A stretch of 64,000 bases of DNA from Bog-756 sp963699105 (GCA_963699105.1 CAVOTI010000003.1:186001-250000); one strand, 5' to 3'; shown: positions 24,302-34,717, counted from the stretch's first letter. The notes: generated by a model from the sequence alone, not told the origin. A program made the numbers and translations.

Positions 24302-26098
24302 ATGGACCGGACTGCCGGTGGGGGGGAGACGAGCAGGAAATGGTGGACGCTCGCCGCCGTGTGCCTGGGCATCTTCATGCTGCTGTTGGACATCACGGTG
24401 GTCAACGTGGCCCTGCCCGACATCCAGCAGTCGCTCCACTCGTCCTTCGCCGAGCTCCAGTGGGTGATCGACGCCTACGCACTGACCCTGGCCGCCTTCC
24501 TGCTCACCGCCGGGGTCGTCGGCGACATGGCCGGCCGCCGCCGGCTCTACGCCGCCGGGGTGATCATCTTCACGTTGTCGTCCCTGCTGTGCGGGCTGTC
24601 CACGTCCGCGGTCATGCTCGATCTGTCACGGGGGGCCCAGGGCGTCGGGGGCGCCATCATGTTCGCCACCTCGCTGGCCCTGATCGCCCAGGCGTTCTCG
24701 GGTAAGGAACGGGGCACCGCCTTCGGGATCTACGGGGCGGTGATCGGCGGTGCCGTGGCCATCGGACCCCTGGTCGGAGGAGCCATCACCAGCGGTATCG
24801 GCTGGCGTTGGATCTTCTTCATCAATCTGCCGGTCGGCGTGGTGGCCATCGTGATCACCCTGGCCAAGGTGCAGGACTCGAGGGAGCCCACCACCCGGCG
24901 AGTCGACTGGGCCGGCTTCATCACGTTCTCGGCTTCGCTCTTCATGCTGGTGTACGCCCTCGTACAGGGGAACGCCGAGGGATGGAACAGCCCCACCATC
25001 GTCGGGCTACTGGTCGGTTCGGCGGTACTCATGGTCGTGTTCCTGGTGGCGGAATGGATCCAGAGAGATCCGATGCTCGACCTGTCGCTGTTCAGGCGAC
25101 CGGCCATGGTGGGTGTCTCGCTGGCCGCCTTCGCCATTTCGGCGTCCATCTTCGCCATGTTCCTCTACCTCACCCTCTACCTCCAAGAGGTCCTCGGGTA
25201 CGGTCCGTTCGCCGCCGGGCTCCGGTTCCTCCCCATCACCGTGCTGGCCTTCGCCGTGGCCCCGTTTAGCGGCAAGCTGAGCGTGCTGGTCCAGTCCCGC
25301 TATCTGCTGGGTCTGGGGCTGGCCCTCATCGCCTTCGGGTGTGCCCTGTCCGATCATGTCCAGGCCGACTCGGCGTGGACGGTGCTGTTGCCGGGGTTCA
25401 TCCTGGCCGGCATCGGCATCGGCATCATCAATCCGGTCCTGGCCTCGGCCACGGTGGCGGTGGTGCCGGCCGAACGGAGCGGCATGGCCTCGGGATCGTC
25501 GAGCACCTTCCGTCAGGTGGGCATCGCCACCGGCATCGCCGGGCTGGGGGCCGTGTTCCTCCGCCAGATCCGGCCCAACACCGTGCACGCCCTCGACGAG
25601 ACGGCCACCGGCCGGGCCATCCTGGCCAGGGGCGGGTCCCACCTGTCGGCGGCCATCGCCGGGGGCGACGTGCGGGCGGCGGCGGCCACCTACCCGGCCG
25701 GCCTGACCCGGAACACCCTGATCGAGGCGTACCGGATCGGATTCACCTCGACCTTCAACCACCTGATGGACATCGCCCTGGGTATAGCCCTGGTCGGAGC
25801 GGTCGGGTCCTTCTTCCTGGTACGCCAACGCGACTTCGTGTCCAGCGTCGCCCTGACCGAGGAGGTCGGTCCCGACGACCACGGTCCCCCGTCGGTCCAG
25901 CGCCCGCCCGGGCACTCGAAGCGCCGCCGGGGACGGCATTCGGCCAAACACCCGACGCGACAGCCGGTCCGGGCCACGCGGTCCTCCCCGGAGCCGACGA
26001 CCACACCGGCACCACCGCCTCCCCCCTGGCCCATGCCCGAGCATCCCTCCCTGGCTCCGCCGGGCGAGCCGGGCCCGTGGCCCGGTAGCAAGACCTAG
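24302..26098 (+). CDS. MFS transporter, DHA2 (EmrB/QacA) drug exporter type
   Basis: 598 residues with about 14 membrane helices. The N-terminal LLDITVVNVALPDIQQSL and the loop GDMAGRRRLY are typical of DHA2 proton-coupled exporters; LFRRPAMVGVSL and RSGMASGSSSTFRQVGIATG are further family marks. The last ~80 residues are a basic then Pro-rich cytoplasmic tail. TACGGT (24290-24295) ends 6 nt before the ATG at 24302, a probable leaderless start. It would expel drugs, toxic acids or lipids. It follows an ABC exporter. Confidence 0.92.
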   Translation: MDRTAGGGETSRKWWTLAAVCLGIFMLLLDITVVNVALPDIQQSLHSSFAELQWVIDAYALTLAAFLLTAGVVGDMAGRRRLYAAGVIIFTLSSLLCGLSTSAVMLDLSRGAQGVGGAIMFATSLALIAQAFSGKERGTAFGIYGAVIGGAVAIGPLVGGAITSGIGWRWIFFINLPVGVVAIVITLAKVQDSREPTTRRVDWAGFITFSASLFMLVYALVQGNAEGWNSPTIVGLLVGSAVLMVVFLVAEWIQRDPMLDLSLFRRPAMVGVSLAAFAISASIFAMFLYLTLYLQEVLGYGPFAAGLRFLPITVLAFAVAPFSGKLSVLVQSRYLLGLGLALIAFGCALSDHVQADSAWTVLLPGFILAGIGIGIINPVLASATVAVVPAERSGMASGSSSTFRQVGIATGIAGLGAVFLRQIRPNTVHALDETATGRAILARGGSHLSAAIAGGDVRAAAATYPAGLTRNTLIEAYRIGFTSTFNHLMDIALGIALVGAVGSFFLVRQRDFVSSVALTEEVGPDDHGPPSVQRPPGHSKRRRGRHSAKHPTRQPVRATRSSPEPTTTPAPPPPPWPMPEHPSLAPPGEPGPWPGSKT

Positions 26099-26131
26099 GG
26101 TGCCTCCCGGAGTCCACCCGAGGAGGAACCG

Positions 26132-27103
26132 ATGAAGACCAGGCTCACCGACATCCTGGGGATCGAGCACCCCGTCATGCTGGCGGGCATGGGGGGAGTC
26201 TCGTATGCCCCCCTGGTCACGGCGGTGTCCGAGGCCGGAGGGTTCGGCTGCCTCGGTGCCTCGACCATGAGCGCGGAACGGATGGTGGCCGAGATCGCCC
26301 AGGTCCGGTCGGCCACCGACAAGCCGTTCGGGGTGGACCTCTTGACGGCCATGCCGGGAAGCCTGATCGGGCAGGTCGAACAGATCATCGAGGGCGGCGC
26401 CTCGGTGTTCGTGGCCGGGCTTGGGGTGCCCTCCGAGGTGGTCGAGCTCTGCCACCGCCATCAGGTGCTGGTGGTCAACATGTGCGGGAAGGTCGACCAC
26501 GCCCGACGGGCACTGGAGGCCGGGTGCGACATCGTGGTGGCCCAGGGCACCGAGGCGGGCGGGCACACCGGACTGGTGGCCACCATGCCCCTGGTCCCCC
26601 AGATCGTCGACGCGGTGGGCACGCACATCCCGGTGGTGGCGGCCGGCGGCATCTTCGACGGCCGGGGACTGGCGGCCGCCCTCGCCCTCGGGGCCGACGG
26701 GGTGTGGATCGGCACCCGCTTCATCGCCACGCCCGAAGCCCGCAGTGTGGCCGGCTACAAGGACGCCCTGGTGCGGACGGGTGAGGACGGGACCACCATC
26801 AGCCGGGCCTATTCGGGCAAGACCATGCGGGTGGTGCGCAACCTCTACACCAACTTCTACGAGGAGCACCCTTCCGAGCTCCAGCCGTTCCCGGCCCAGC
26901 TCGGCCGGTCGATGGAGGACGGGGCCTTTCATCTCGGCGGGGGCGAGGAGACACCGGACATCGACACCGAACGCGAGTGCTACCCGACCGGCCAGGGCGT
27001 CGGGGCCATCCAGACCTTGATCCCGGCGGCCAGCCTGGTCGCCCAGATCGTCGATCAGGCCGAACAGGTGCTGGCCGAGATCGGGTCGCTCGGATCGGGT
27101 TGA
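26132..27103 (+). CDS. Nitronate monooxygenase / 2-nitropropane dioxygenase family
   Basis: 323 residues, FMN-dependent TIM-barrel. The start has a strong RBS (GAGGAGG, 5 nt spacing). Seen are the N-terminal LTDILGIEHPVMLAGMGG, the FMN and active-site segment GTEAGGHTG with the catalytic His, and the phosphate-binding VVAAGGIFDGRGLAAALALGADGVWIGTRF. Family members oxidise nitronates; in actinobacteria many are of unknown substrate or act as enoyl-type reductases. It lies 33 bp after the MFS exporter. Confidence 0.9.
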   Translation: MKTRLTDILGIEHPVMLAGMGGVSYAPLVTAVSEAGGFGCLGASTMSAERMVAEIAQVRSATDKPFGVDLLTAMPGSLIGQVEQIIEGGASVFVAGLGVPSEVVELCHRHQVLVVNMCGKVDHARRALEAGCDIVVAQGTEAGGHTGLVATMPLVPQIVDAVGTHIPVVAAGGIFDGRGLAAALALGADGVWIGTRFIATPEARSVAGYKDALVRTGEDGTTISRAYSGKTMRVVRNLYTNFYEEHPSELQPFPAQLGRSMEDGAFHLGGGEETPDIDTERECYPTGQGVGAIQTLIPAASLVAQIVDQAEQVLAEIGSLGSG

Positions 27104-27171
27104 CCTGGGCCGGGGTGGGCCGGGGTGGGCCGGGTGGGCCGGGGCGGCGGGTGCCGGGAGCCGTGGCCGGG

Positions 27172-28691
27172 TCAGGCCGGGGTGCCGGGGCCGAGCACCG
27201 AGCGGTCCCCTGTCCTGAGCCCGGCGATGATGTTCCGATAGGCACCGGCGGCATCGTCGCCCAGCGAGTCGGTATCGAGCCAGCGCATCCCGCGATCGCC
27301 GCGATCTCGGTCCACACCGAACAGACCGAACCTGGGCTGGTATGAACCCCATTCGTAGTTGTCCACCAGCGACCAGTGCCAGTACCCGGCCACCGGAATT
27401 CCCCGTCGACGGCGGCCACCACCGCGGCGATGTTCTCCCTCAGGAACCGGGGCCGATCCCATCCGTCCGACCTCAGGAACGATCGACCGTTGCGGACCCG
27501 GTTGCACAGCCCGTTCTCCACGATCCACAGCGGCAGGCCCGGAGCCGAGGCGTGCTCGGCCTCGAGCCGACGGACCAGGCCGCCCGGGTCGGGGACGTCG
27601 TCCCACAGCTCCCGGGTCGGTGTCGGATGGCGGCCCCCGGCTGTCCGGTGCCCGGGGATCCGGAAGTGGTGCGAGACGACCGGGTCGTAGAAGTCGATGC
27701 CGAGCACGTCGAGCGTGCATCGGTGCGGGCTGTCGTACAGGGCCTGGACCGCCCGCCGGGGCATCCGGGAGGAGGGCTGCCTCCGCCCGTTGCCGGTGAT
27801 GCCGCGTCCGGGGGGGCCGTAGGGCGACCAGGCGGCGGCCACGGCCCGGAGCAGACGCTCGGCGCCGCCCGGGGCCGGGAACGTGGCGTCGTGGCGGTGT
27901 CGTCGATCGGCCACCCACTCGTCGAGGTCGCCGGACTCGACCCCGGCCCGGCGGGCCAGGAGAAGGTCGGTGAGCATCCGGTCGAGCTCGTACACGCTCA
28001 GGCAACTGTTGTTGGTGGTCACCACGGCATCGGGACGCCCCCGGTGGATCACCTCGTACCCGGCCACATGGGCGGCCACCAGATGGTCGACGGCCACGGC
28101 GGCGTCGCCGGCGGCCAGAGAACGGCCGGGCGGGAACATCCCGAGCAGCCACGACCCGATGGCCAGGACGTTGATCTCGTTGATGGTGACCCAGTGACGG
28201 ACCGACGATCCCAGTGTGTCGACCACCACCTCGGCCCACTCCCGGAACCGTCGGGGGGAGTCGGGTCGGAGCCAGAAGTCCTCGCCCAACCACGCCGGGT
28301 GGGTGAAGTGGTGGAGCGTGACCAGGGGCGTGAGGCCGCGTTCGAGGCACCCGCCCACGATGTCGGAGTACCGGGCCAGGGCGGCTCCGTCGGACTTCCC
28401 GTCTTCGGGGAAGACCCGCGCCCACTCGACGCTCAGCCGGAAGCTGTTGCACCCCAGGCCGGCCGCACGGTCCAGCGCCTCCTCGGGGTGATCCCAGAAC
28501 CCCACGGCCCGCCCCGAGGTCTCGACCCGACCGACCTGCTCCCAGGCCAGCCAGTTGTTGGCCGGTTCGACCGGGCCGTTGTACCCCCCCTCCACCTGGT
28601 ACCCGGCCGTGGCCACGCCGAACAGGAAGTCATGGCCGAGTCCCCGGCCACCGGCCGCCCCGTGGTCCCGTGGTTCTCCGTTCGAGGACAA
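27172..28691 (-). CDS. Glycoside hydrolase family 1 (beta-glucosidase-like), frameshifted
   Basis: The TTG at 28691 is supported by a GGAGGAG site. The N-terminal frame gives FLFGVATAGYQVEGG, CNSFRLSVEWARVFPE, the acid/base motif TINEINVLA (usual TxNEP) and the nucleophile motif IVENGL. Near 27400 the frame must change by one base to continue as GYWHWSLVDNYEWGSYQPRFGLFGVD, the conserved GH1 C-terminus, ending at 27172. Total length would be ~505 residues. The break lies in a CCGGAATTCCCC-like stretch and may be a sequencing error. The role is hydrolysis of a beta-glycoside; the substrate is unknown. It diverges from the thiolase-like gene. Confidence 0.8.
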
Positions 28692-28858
28692 CGTCCTGCC
28701 TCTCCTCCGGGCGCCCGGGCAACCCGGTCCGATCCCGGGTGGCGGCGGCTCCTTGGTCGATCGACCCCTACCGGGTGGCGATGGTAGCTTGCGCCCCGGA
28801 CCGCCCCGGTGCCGAGCCGGGACCGGCCAGGTGCCCGTCCGGCGCCGTCCTCCCTCCG

Positions 28859-30468
28859 ATGACCACCTCCTCTCCCGACCCCGAGCGAACCCCAGTCGTC
28901 ATCGCCTCGGGCCAGTCCATCGAACGCACCGAGCTGGTGACCCCGGTGGATCTGATGGAACGGGCATGCCAAGCAGCGCTGGCCGACGTGCCGGCCCTGC
29001 GCCAGGAAATCGAGCGCGTGTCGGTGGTCAACATCATGACCCCCGCCGGTCCCGCCCCGGCCACCGAACTGGCCACCCGGATCGGCGCCGCCACCGCCCG
29101 GTGCGAGGTCTCGACGATCGGCGGCAGCACGCCCCAGTGGCTGGTGAACCGGGCGGCCAGCCAGATCGCTGACGGGTCGCTCTCCGTCACCCTGGTGGCC
29201 GGAGCCGAGGCCATCCGCTCCCACCGAGCCCGCCGGACCGAGGGGCTGCCACGCCACCCGGGAGCCACCCATCTGCCGCCCGATCCGGTGGTGGGTGACG
29301 ATCGGCCCGGCGCCGGACCGGCCGAATCAGCCATCGGGCTGCATATGCCGGTGCACGTCTATGCCCTCTTGGAGAGCGTGGTGGCGTCTCGGGCCGGCCA
29401 CCGCGCCGCCGACCATCGCCGAGCCATGGGGGCGCTGCTGGCGCCGTTCACCCGGGTGGCGGCCGACAACCGGTACGCCTGGTTCCCAAGAGCCCGCACC
29501 GCCGCCGCCATCGCCACTCCGGCCCCGGACAACCGCATCGTGAGCGAGCCGTACACCAAGCTGATGACCGCCTTCCTCGGGTCGGACCAAGGGGCGGCAC
29601 TGATCGTCTGCTCACTGGCCGCCGCCCGCCGGGCCCGGGTCGCCGATCGGGCGGTGTTCATCTGGTCGGGAGCGGAGGCCGCCGACGTCAGGTTCCCCAC
29701 CGCCCGACCCGATCTCGGCCGTTCGCCCGGCATCGAAGCGGCGGGCCGGGCCGCCCTGGCCGCCGCCTCGGCCTCCGCCGGTGCCACTGCCTCGGCCACT
29801 GCCTCGGCCACTGCCGGTCCGCCACGAACCGTGGGCATCGACGACATCAGCGTCTTCGACGTCTACTCGTGCTTCCCCTCGGCCGTCGAGTTGGCCAGCG
29901 CGGCCCTGGGGCTGGCCGCCGACGACGAGCGAGGGCTCACCGTCACCGGCGGGCTCCCCTACTTCGGCGGCCCCGGCAACAACTACGCCACCCACAGCAT
30001 CGCCACCATCACCGACATCCTGCGGGGCTCGTCAGGTCCGCCCGGATCCGGATCGACCACCGAATCCGGTGGGCCGGTCGGCGGTTGGGACTCGTCACCG
30101 GGCTCAGCTGGTACGTCACCAAGCACGCCGTCGGGATCTACGGGAACGAGCCGCCGCCCGGCGGATTCCATCGGGGTGACACGGAGGCCGACCAGGCCGC
30201 TATCGACGCTTCGGCCGTCGAGATCGCCCTCGAAGTGGACCGGCCCACCGTGGCCACCGTGGTCGGTGCCACCGTGGTCCGTGACGGCCAGGGCACGCCG
30301 CAGTCGGCACCCCTCATCGCCACACTGCCGGACGGAAGGCATATGGCGCTGGCGGCGGCCGACCAACAGACCCTCGAGTCCCTCGACGGGATCGACGTGC
30401 CCACCTTGGTCGGAGAGCCGGTGGTCGTCCAACCCGGCGCAGCGCGCTACCGTCTGGCCACCGACTGA
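28859..30468 (+). CDS. Thiolase-like acetyl-CoA acetyltransferase, frameshifted
   Basis: The ATG at 28859 begins a protein of the Rv0914c-like thiolase group: TPVVIASGQSIERTE, STIGGSTPQWLVNRAA where classical thiolases hold the nucleophilic Cys, PNxR-type spacing, and FDVYSCFPSAVELA and YFGGPGNNYATHSIATITD near the C-terminal catalytic region. Between about 30025 and 30090 one base change is needed to continue as GLVTGLSWYVTKHAVGIYG and then a 110-residue OB-like tail ending at 30468. It likely acts on lipid-derived acyl-CoAs, together with the enoyl-CoA hydratase 17 bp downstream. A short Ala/Thr/Ser repeat (29770-29820) is in-frame. Confidence 0.8.
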
Positions 30469-30485
30469 CTGCACGGGAGAAGGCC

Positions 30486-31256
30486 ATGTCCGAACTGCTT
30501 CGCCAACGCCAGGGCCACATCGAGATCCTCACCATCAACCGGCCCGAGGCCCGCAACGCCATCAACGGCGCCGTCTCCCGTGCGTTCAGCGAGGCGTTCG
30601 ACGAGCTCGAAGAAGACGACGACTGCTGGGTGGTCATCGTGACCGGCGCCGGGGACAAGGCCTTCAGCGCCGGCATGGACCTGAAGGCCTTCGCCGCCGG
30701 CGAGGCCGGGGACATCATGGGGGCCAAGGGCGGATTCGGCGGCATCGCCCAGCGGGACTTCTCCAAGCCCATCATCGCCGCCGTCAACGGGTCGGCCCTG
30801 GCCGGGGGATGCGAGATCATGCTCTCGTGCGATCTGGTCGTCGCCGTCGAGGAGGCCAAATTCGGGATCCCCGAGGTAAAGCGGGGGCTGATCGCCGGCG
30901 CCGGCGGACTCGTCCGGCTTCCCAAGAGGATCCCGCCGGCCATCGCCCTCGAGTTGGCGTTGACCGGTGATCCGATCGACGCCCAGCGGGCCCTCCAGCT
31001 CGGCCTGATCAACCGGGTGGTGCCGGCCGACGAGCTGATGGAATCGGCACTGGCCCTGGCCGGGGTCATCGCCGAGAACGCCCCGCTGGCGGTCCGGGCC
31101 TCCAAGCGGGTCATGAAGACGGCCGGCGAGCTGCCCGACGCCGAAGGATGGGCGATCAACAATGCGGCGGTTCCCGAGGTGTTCGGTTCGGCCGATGCCA
31201 TGGAGGGCCCGATTGCCTTCGCCGAGAAGCGCAAGCCCAACTGGTCGGGCAAGTAG
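30486..31256 (+). CDS. Enoyl-CoA hydratase/isomerase (crotonase) family protein
   Basis: 256 residues, normal crotonase length. The oxyanion-hole segments are AFSAGMDLKAF (~60-70) and NGSALAGGCEIML (~105-117), and the catalytic-region Glu is in FGIPEVKRGL (~132). The motif NRPEARNAIN is at the N-terminus. It would hydrate or isomerise an enoyl-CoA. GGAGAAGG precedes the ATG. The thiolase-like gene directly upstream supports a beta-oxidation role. The 145 bp after it is a GGCGGCGGG-rich repeat stretch without a gene. Confidence 0.93.
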   Translation: MSELLRQRQGHIEILTINRPEARNAINGAVSRAFSEAFDELEEDDDCWVVIVTGAGDKAFSAGMDLKAFAAGEAGDIMGAKGGFGGIAQRDFSKPIIAAVNGSALAGGCEIMLSCDLVVAVEEAKFGIPEVKRGLIAGAGGLVRLPKRIPPAIALELALTGDPIDAQRALQLGLINRVVPADELMESALALAGVIAENAPLAVRASKRVMKTAGELPDAEGWAINNAAVPEVFGSADAMEGPIAFAEKRKPNWSGK

Positions 31257-31401
31257 CCGATCGGGATTGCTCCGGGGGCGGCGGGGGCGGCGGGGGTCCG
31301 GGGGGTTCCGGGGGTTCGGGGAGCGGCGGCCAGGACCCGGGCCCCACGCCCACCGGGCCCACGTCGGGTCAACCACCGCTGAATGTTGAGAGGCACTCTC
31401 C

Positions 31402-31851
31402 ATGCACATCGTGAGCCAAGTAGCCCAGTCGGGGGCCAACGTCCCTTCGCTGTCCGACGGCCTCGGCGGCTTCCGCCTCATTCTCCACGTGCTGGCCGCC
31501 ACGATCTGGATCGGCGGCCAGTTCACCGTGGCCGGTCTGCTCCCCACCATCCGATCCCTGGGTGAGGAGGCACCGAAGAAGGTGGCCCAGGCGTTGGGCC
31601 GCCTGCTGTGGCCGGCCTACGCGGTGCTGGTGCTCACCGGCTTCTGGAACGTCGGCTCGTTCGACGTCGGCCAGGCCAGCACCACCTGGAAGACCGTCCT
31701 CATCATCAAGATCGTGGTCGTGGCCATCGCCGGAGCTGCCGTCTACCTACATCAACGGGCCACGACCCGGCGGGGACTGGCCGTCTGGGGTGCCATCGGC
31801 GCTCTGGCCTCGGTGGCCGCACTGTGCCTGGGAGTGTTCCTGGCCGGCTGA
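31402..31851 (+). CDS. Four-helix membrane protein, CopD-like
   Basis: 149 residues with four predicted helices: ~20-45 (LILHVLAATIWIGGQFTVAG), ~65-85, ~95-115 (VLIIKIVVVAIAGAAVYLH) and ~125-148. The conserved His-Trp pattern in the first helix and the His near the end of the third resemble the CopD/copper-resistance integral membrane family, which may bind haem or copper. The function is not established. It precedes tatA and an unknown membrane protein; a spacing of 119 bp suggests separate transcription from tatA. Confidence 0.75.
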   Translation: MHIVSQVAQSGANVPSLSDGLGGFRLILHVLAATIWIGGQFTVAGLLPTIRSLGEEAPKKVAQALGRLLWPAYAVLVLTGFWNVGSFDVGQASTTWKTVLIIKIVVVAIAGAAVYLHQRATTRRGLAVWGAIGALASVAALCLGVFLAG

Positions 31852-31970
31852 TCGATCACCCCGCCACTGCGTCCCTCCCGAGTGCCCCGGGATCCCCGCA
31901 TCGGCTGCGATGCGAGCCCCCACGGTCCGGTCTAACCTGGTAGGAACAGCCGATAGAAGGAGACACCATC

Positions 31971-32273
31971 GTGAATTTCGGCCTACCTGCAAATCTCGAC
32001 GGCATGGACGGACTGATTGTCCTGGTTGTAGTTGTGGTGGTTCTGTTCGGTTCCCGCCAGATTCCCAAGTTGGCCCGGTCCCTCGGATCCGCCCAGAAGG
32101 AGTTCAAGAAGGGGCTCGACGAGGGCGCCTCGGAGGCCTCGGACAGCCCGGAGGCCGGCAAGACCAGTCCATCCGTGACCCAGGCGATCCCGCCGGCCGC
32201 GGTCAATCCCCCGGCTCAGACCACGGTCACCGTCGAAACCAACGGTGACGGATCCTCAGGTTCCACCTCCTAA
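31971..32273 (+). CDS. tatA: Sec-independent protein translocase subunit TatA/TatB
   Basis: 100 residues from the GTG at 31971 after a GAAGGAGA site. There is one short N-terminal membrane helix (GLIVLVVVVVVLFGSRQIP) with the FG-hinge then the amphipathic helix (LARSLGSAQKEFKKGLDEG), as in TatA/TatB, and a Pro/Thr-rich tail. It helps move folded proteins across the membrane; no tatC is in the window. The tail overlaps the next gene's proposed start by 29 bp. Confidence 0.88.
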   Translation: MNFGLPANLDGMDGLIVLVVVVVVLFGSRQIPKLARSLGSAQKEFKKGLDEGASEASDSPEAGKTSPSVTQAIPPAAVNPPAQTTVTVETNGDGSSGSTS

Positions 32274-33006
32274 CCAGTCCTTTGACGCGTCGATGACCAA
32301 GGGGTCCGCGTACTGTTCGGGAAGTTCGTCACCCGAGCGGCGTGGCCGTCGATGGTTGCCCTTCTGGGTCATGCAGGCCACCGAGATCGGGGTGGCCGTG
32401 TTCTTCGCCGATGCGTCCATCCATGTCAACAACGGCGAGCTCCTGGTGGTGGGCGCTCTGGCATTCTTCGCCCTGGCCGTCACCGCCCACGGTCCTCTCG
32501 GCATCGTCCGGATCTGCAGCCAATCGCTCCATTTGGTCCTGGCCGTGGTGGTGGCGGTGCTCGTCGCCGTCGCTCCGGTCCTTCCCGCTCTGCGCCCAGA
32601 CATCGAAGGGATCATCGTGGTCGAGTTCGGAGCGATCGGCGTGATCCGGCTGGCCACCCTGACCCGGTCGTCCTCCACCTTCGGGCCGTGGAAAACGACC
32701 CGCTCACGTGCCGACGCCACGGTGATCGATACCACCGCCACCGTGGTCGACGCCCGGACCACCTCGTCGGCTCACGGCCCTGCCTCCCACTCCTCCGGCC
32801 CGGGGTCAGGCGGCCCGACCTCGCCGGACGCCGCGGCGCGACGAGCCGGCCGCGCCGCCGGATCGGCAACGGTCTCGGGAAAGCGCGCTGCAGCCAAATA
32901 CGGACCTCTGGCCGGCGCTCGCATCAAACAGACCATTCGGACGGCTGGGCGCATCGCCGGCTCGGTGACCTCGCCGCCAGCTGATCCGAAGGATGGCGCC
33001 AGCTGA
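32245..33006 (+). CDS. Membrane protein of unknown function
   Basis: Up to 253 residues (GTG at 32245; an ATG at 32293 would avoid overlap with tatA). Three or four helices lie within ~40-130 (WVMQATEIGVAVFFADA, LLVVGALAFFALAVTAHG, LVLAVVVAVLVAVAPVLPAL, GIIVVEFGAIGVIRLATL). The C-terminal ~115 residues are Thr/Ser/Ala-rich then basic. I do not recognise the family. Base composition matches its neighbours. The 237-bp gap after it has a relatively AT-rich piece (33065-33110) but no gene. Confidence 0.65.
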   Translation: MTDPQVPPPNQSFDASMTKGSAYCSGSSSPERRGRRWLPFWVMQATEIGVAVFFADASIHVNNGELLVVGALAFFALAVTAHGPLGIVRICSQSLHLVLAVVVAVLVAVAPVLPALRPDIEGIIVVEFGAIGVIRLATLTRSSSTFGPWKTTRSRADATVIDTTATVVDARTTSSAHGPASHSSGPGSGGPTSPDAAARRAGRAAGSATVSGKRAAAKYGPLAGARIKQTIRTAGRIAGSVTSPPADPKDGAS

Positions 33007-33243
33007 TTCCGTCGGTCCTCACCCGCTGCCTCCAGTCAAGGAGCAGCCGGGGAGCTGTGGCCTGTCACTATTCGAAATGGCGTACCAACCGAATGTAATC
33101 TGCGAAACCAATCGGGCGACGGTCACCGGCCGTCACCCCGGCCCACCCGGCCCCTCCGACCACCGGCCGCCACCAGGGCCGCCTGCGCCTCCCGCCACGG
33201 GCACCCTGACGGGGTAGATTCCGAGGGTCCGAAAGGGGAATCG

Positions 33244-34605
33244 ATGCCCGAAACGCACGACGTACTGGAGACAGCCGACCGTCTCTGGCGAGGCGAGATC
33301 TCCACCACCGACCTCCACCCCCTGCGTCCGTTACCCGGGCTCGCCGAGGTGGCCGACGGTGTCTGTTTCGTCCCCTCGTTCGCCAACGTCTCGGCCGTGT
33401 GGACCGAGGACGGCCTGGTGCTCGTGGACACGGGCAGCTCGTTCATGGCCGAGGACATCCACAAGACCCTCCGGACGTGGAGATCCGATCGGCTCAATAC
33501 GGCGATCTACTCCCACGGGCATATCGACCACGTCTTCGGTGTCCCGGTGTGGGAAGCCGAGTCGGCCCAAGCCGGCTGGCCCGAACCGGTGGTGGTGGCC
33601 CACGAGGCGTTGCCCGCCCGGTTCGACCGATACATCAAGACAGCGGGCTACAACGGGATCGTCAACCGTCGACAGTTCAACGTCGAGTCGCTCGAATGGC
33701 CCACCGAGTACCGCTATCCGGACCGGACCTATCGCGACGTTCTCGATCTGGACATCGGGGGACGACGGGCCGAACTCCACCACGCCAAAGGCGAGACCGA
33801 CGACCACACCTGGACATGGTTTCCCGAAACCCACACCCTGTGCTGCGGCGACCTCTTCATCTGGGCTTCGCCAAACGCCGGCAACCCCCAGAAGGTGCAG
33901 CGCTACCCGCTGGAGTGGGCCGACGCCCTGCGCCGGATGCTCGGTCTCTACGACACCACGGGAGGCGGCCCCGAGGCCATGCTACCGGGGCACGGGTACC
34001 CGGTGATCGGCGCAGATCGGGTCCGTCAGGCCCTGACTGATACCGCTGAGCTGCTGGAATCCCTGGTTGAGCAGACGTTGGCGCTGATGAACGCCGGCGC
34101 CCGGCTCGACGAGGTCATACACACGGTCGAGGCGCCCGGACGTTTGTTGGAACGCCCGTACCTCCAGCCCGTCTACGACGAACCCGAGTTCATCGTGAGG
34201 ACGGTGTGGCGCCTGTACGGCGGATGGTGGGACGGCAACCCGGCCACACTGAAGCCCGCCCCCGAACGGGCGCTGGCTCTGGAACTGGCCGAGTTGGCTG
34301 GTGGGGCGAGGAAACTGGCCGACCGGGCACTGACCCTCATCCGACCGGCGACCCCGGCGACCCCGGAGACCCCGGCGACCCGGGTGTCCGACGGAGGTCC
34401 GCCCGATGACGACCCGGCCCTGCGCCTGGCCGGGCATCTGGCCGAGCTGGCCTGGCTGGCCGATCCGACGGACCAGGGGATACAGGAGGTACGCCGCACG
34501 GTGTTCACCCGACGGGCCGACCGCGCCTCGTCAACCATGGCCCACGGGGTGTTCTCGTGGGCGGCGCGAGAGTCGGGAAACGGGTCTTCCGGCACAACCT
34601 CGTGA
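33244..34605 (+). CDS. MBL-fold metallo-hydrolase, alkylsulfatase-like
   Basis: 453 residues. The metal-binding motif is YSHGHIDHVFG (HxHxDH, ~98), with later HHAKGETDDHTW (~182) and LPGHGYPV (~247) providing further His/Asp ligands. The region after ~255 (DTAELLESLVEQTLALMNAGARLDEV, RTVWRLYGGWWDGNPATLKP) matches the dimerisation domain of the Sds-type alkylsulfatases. It probably hydrolyses an ester such as a sulfate ester. A short in-frame 9-bp repeat (34346-34385, Ala-Thr-Pro) is near the C-terminus. GGGGAATCG precedes the ATG. Confidence 0.87.
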   Translation: MPETHDVLETADRLWRGEISTTDLHPLRPLPGLAEVADGVCFVPSFANVSAVWTEDGLVLVDTGSSFMAEDIHKTLRTWRSDRLNTAIYSHGHIDHVFGVPVWEAESAQAGWPEPVVVAHEALPARFDRYIKTAGYNGIVNRRQFNVESLEWPTEYRYPDRTYRDVLDLDIGGRRAELHHAKGETDDHTWTWFPETHTLCCGDLFIWASPNAGNPQKVQRYPLEWADALRRMLGLYDTTGGGPEAMLPGHGYPVIGADRVRQALTDTAELLESLVEQTLALMNAGARLDEVIHTVEAPGRLLERPYLQPVYDEPEFIVRTVWRLYGGWWDGNPATLKPAPERALALELAELAGGARKLADRALTLIRPATPATPETPATRVSDGGPPDDDPALRLAGHLAELAWLADPTDQGIQEVRRTVFTRRADRASSTMAHGVFSWAARESGNGSSGTTS

Positions 34606-34704
34606 AGCGCCCGCAGCCCGCACCGTGCGCACCTCGCTGAGCAGGGAATACGTCGGCGCAAATTAGGGCCGGCGCTCAACTTCTAATTCCACTCCGCAGC
34701 CCAC

Positions 34705-34710
34705 TAGTGT
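34705..34710 (+). promoter_or_regulatory. Putative leaderless -10 box for ctaC
   Basis: TAGTGT ends 7 nt before the GTG start of ctaC and lies in an AT-richer stretch; no RBS is visible. A leaderless cox operon transcript is likely. Confidence 0.4.
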
Positions 34711-34717
34711 CATCGCC

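Noticed and set aside
25007..27352. 781-residue minus-strand ORF
   Set aside because: It is antisense to the MFS and nitronate monooxygenase genes, both with clear motifs; composition is typical of a GC-rich complement frame.
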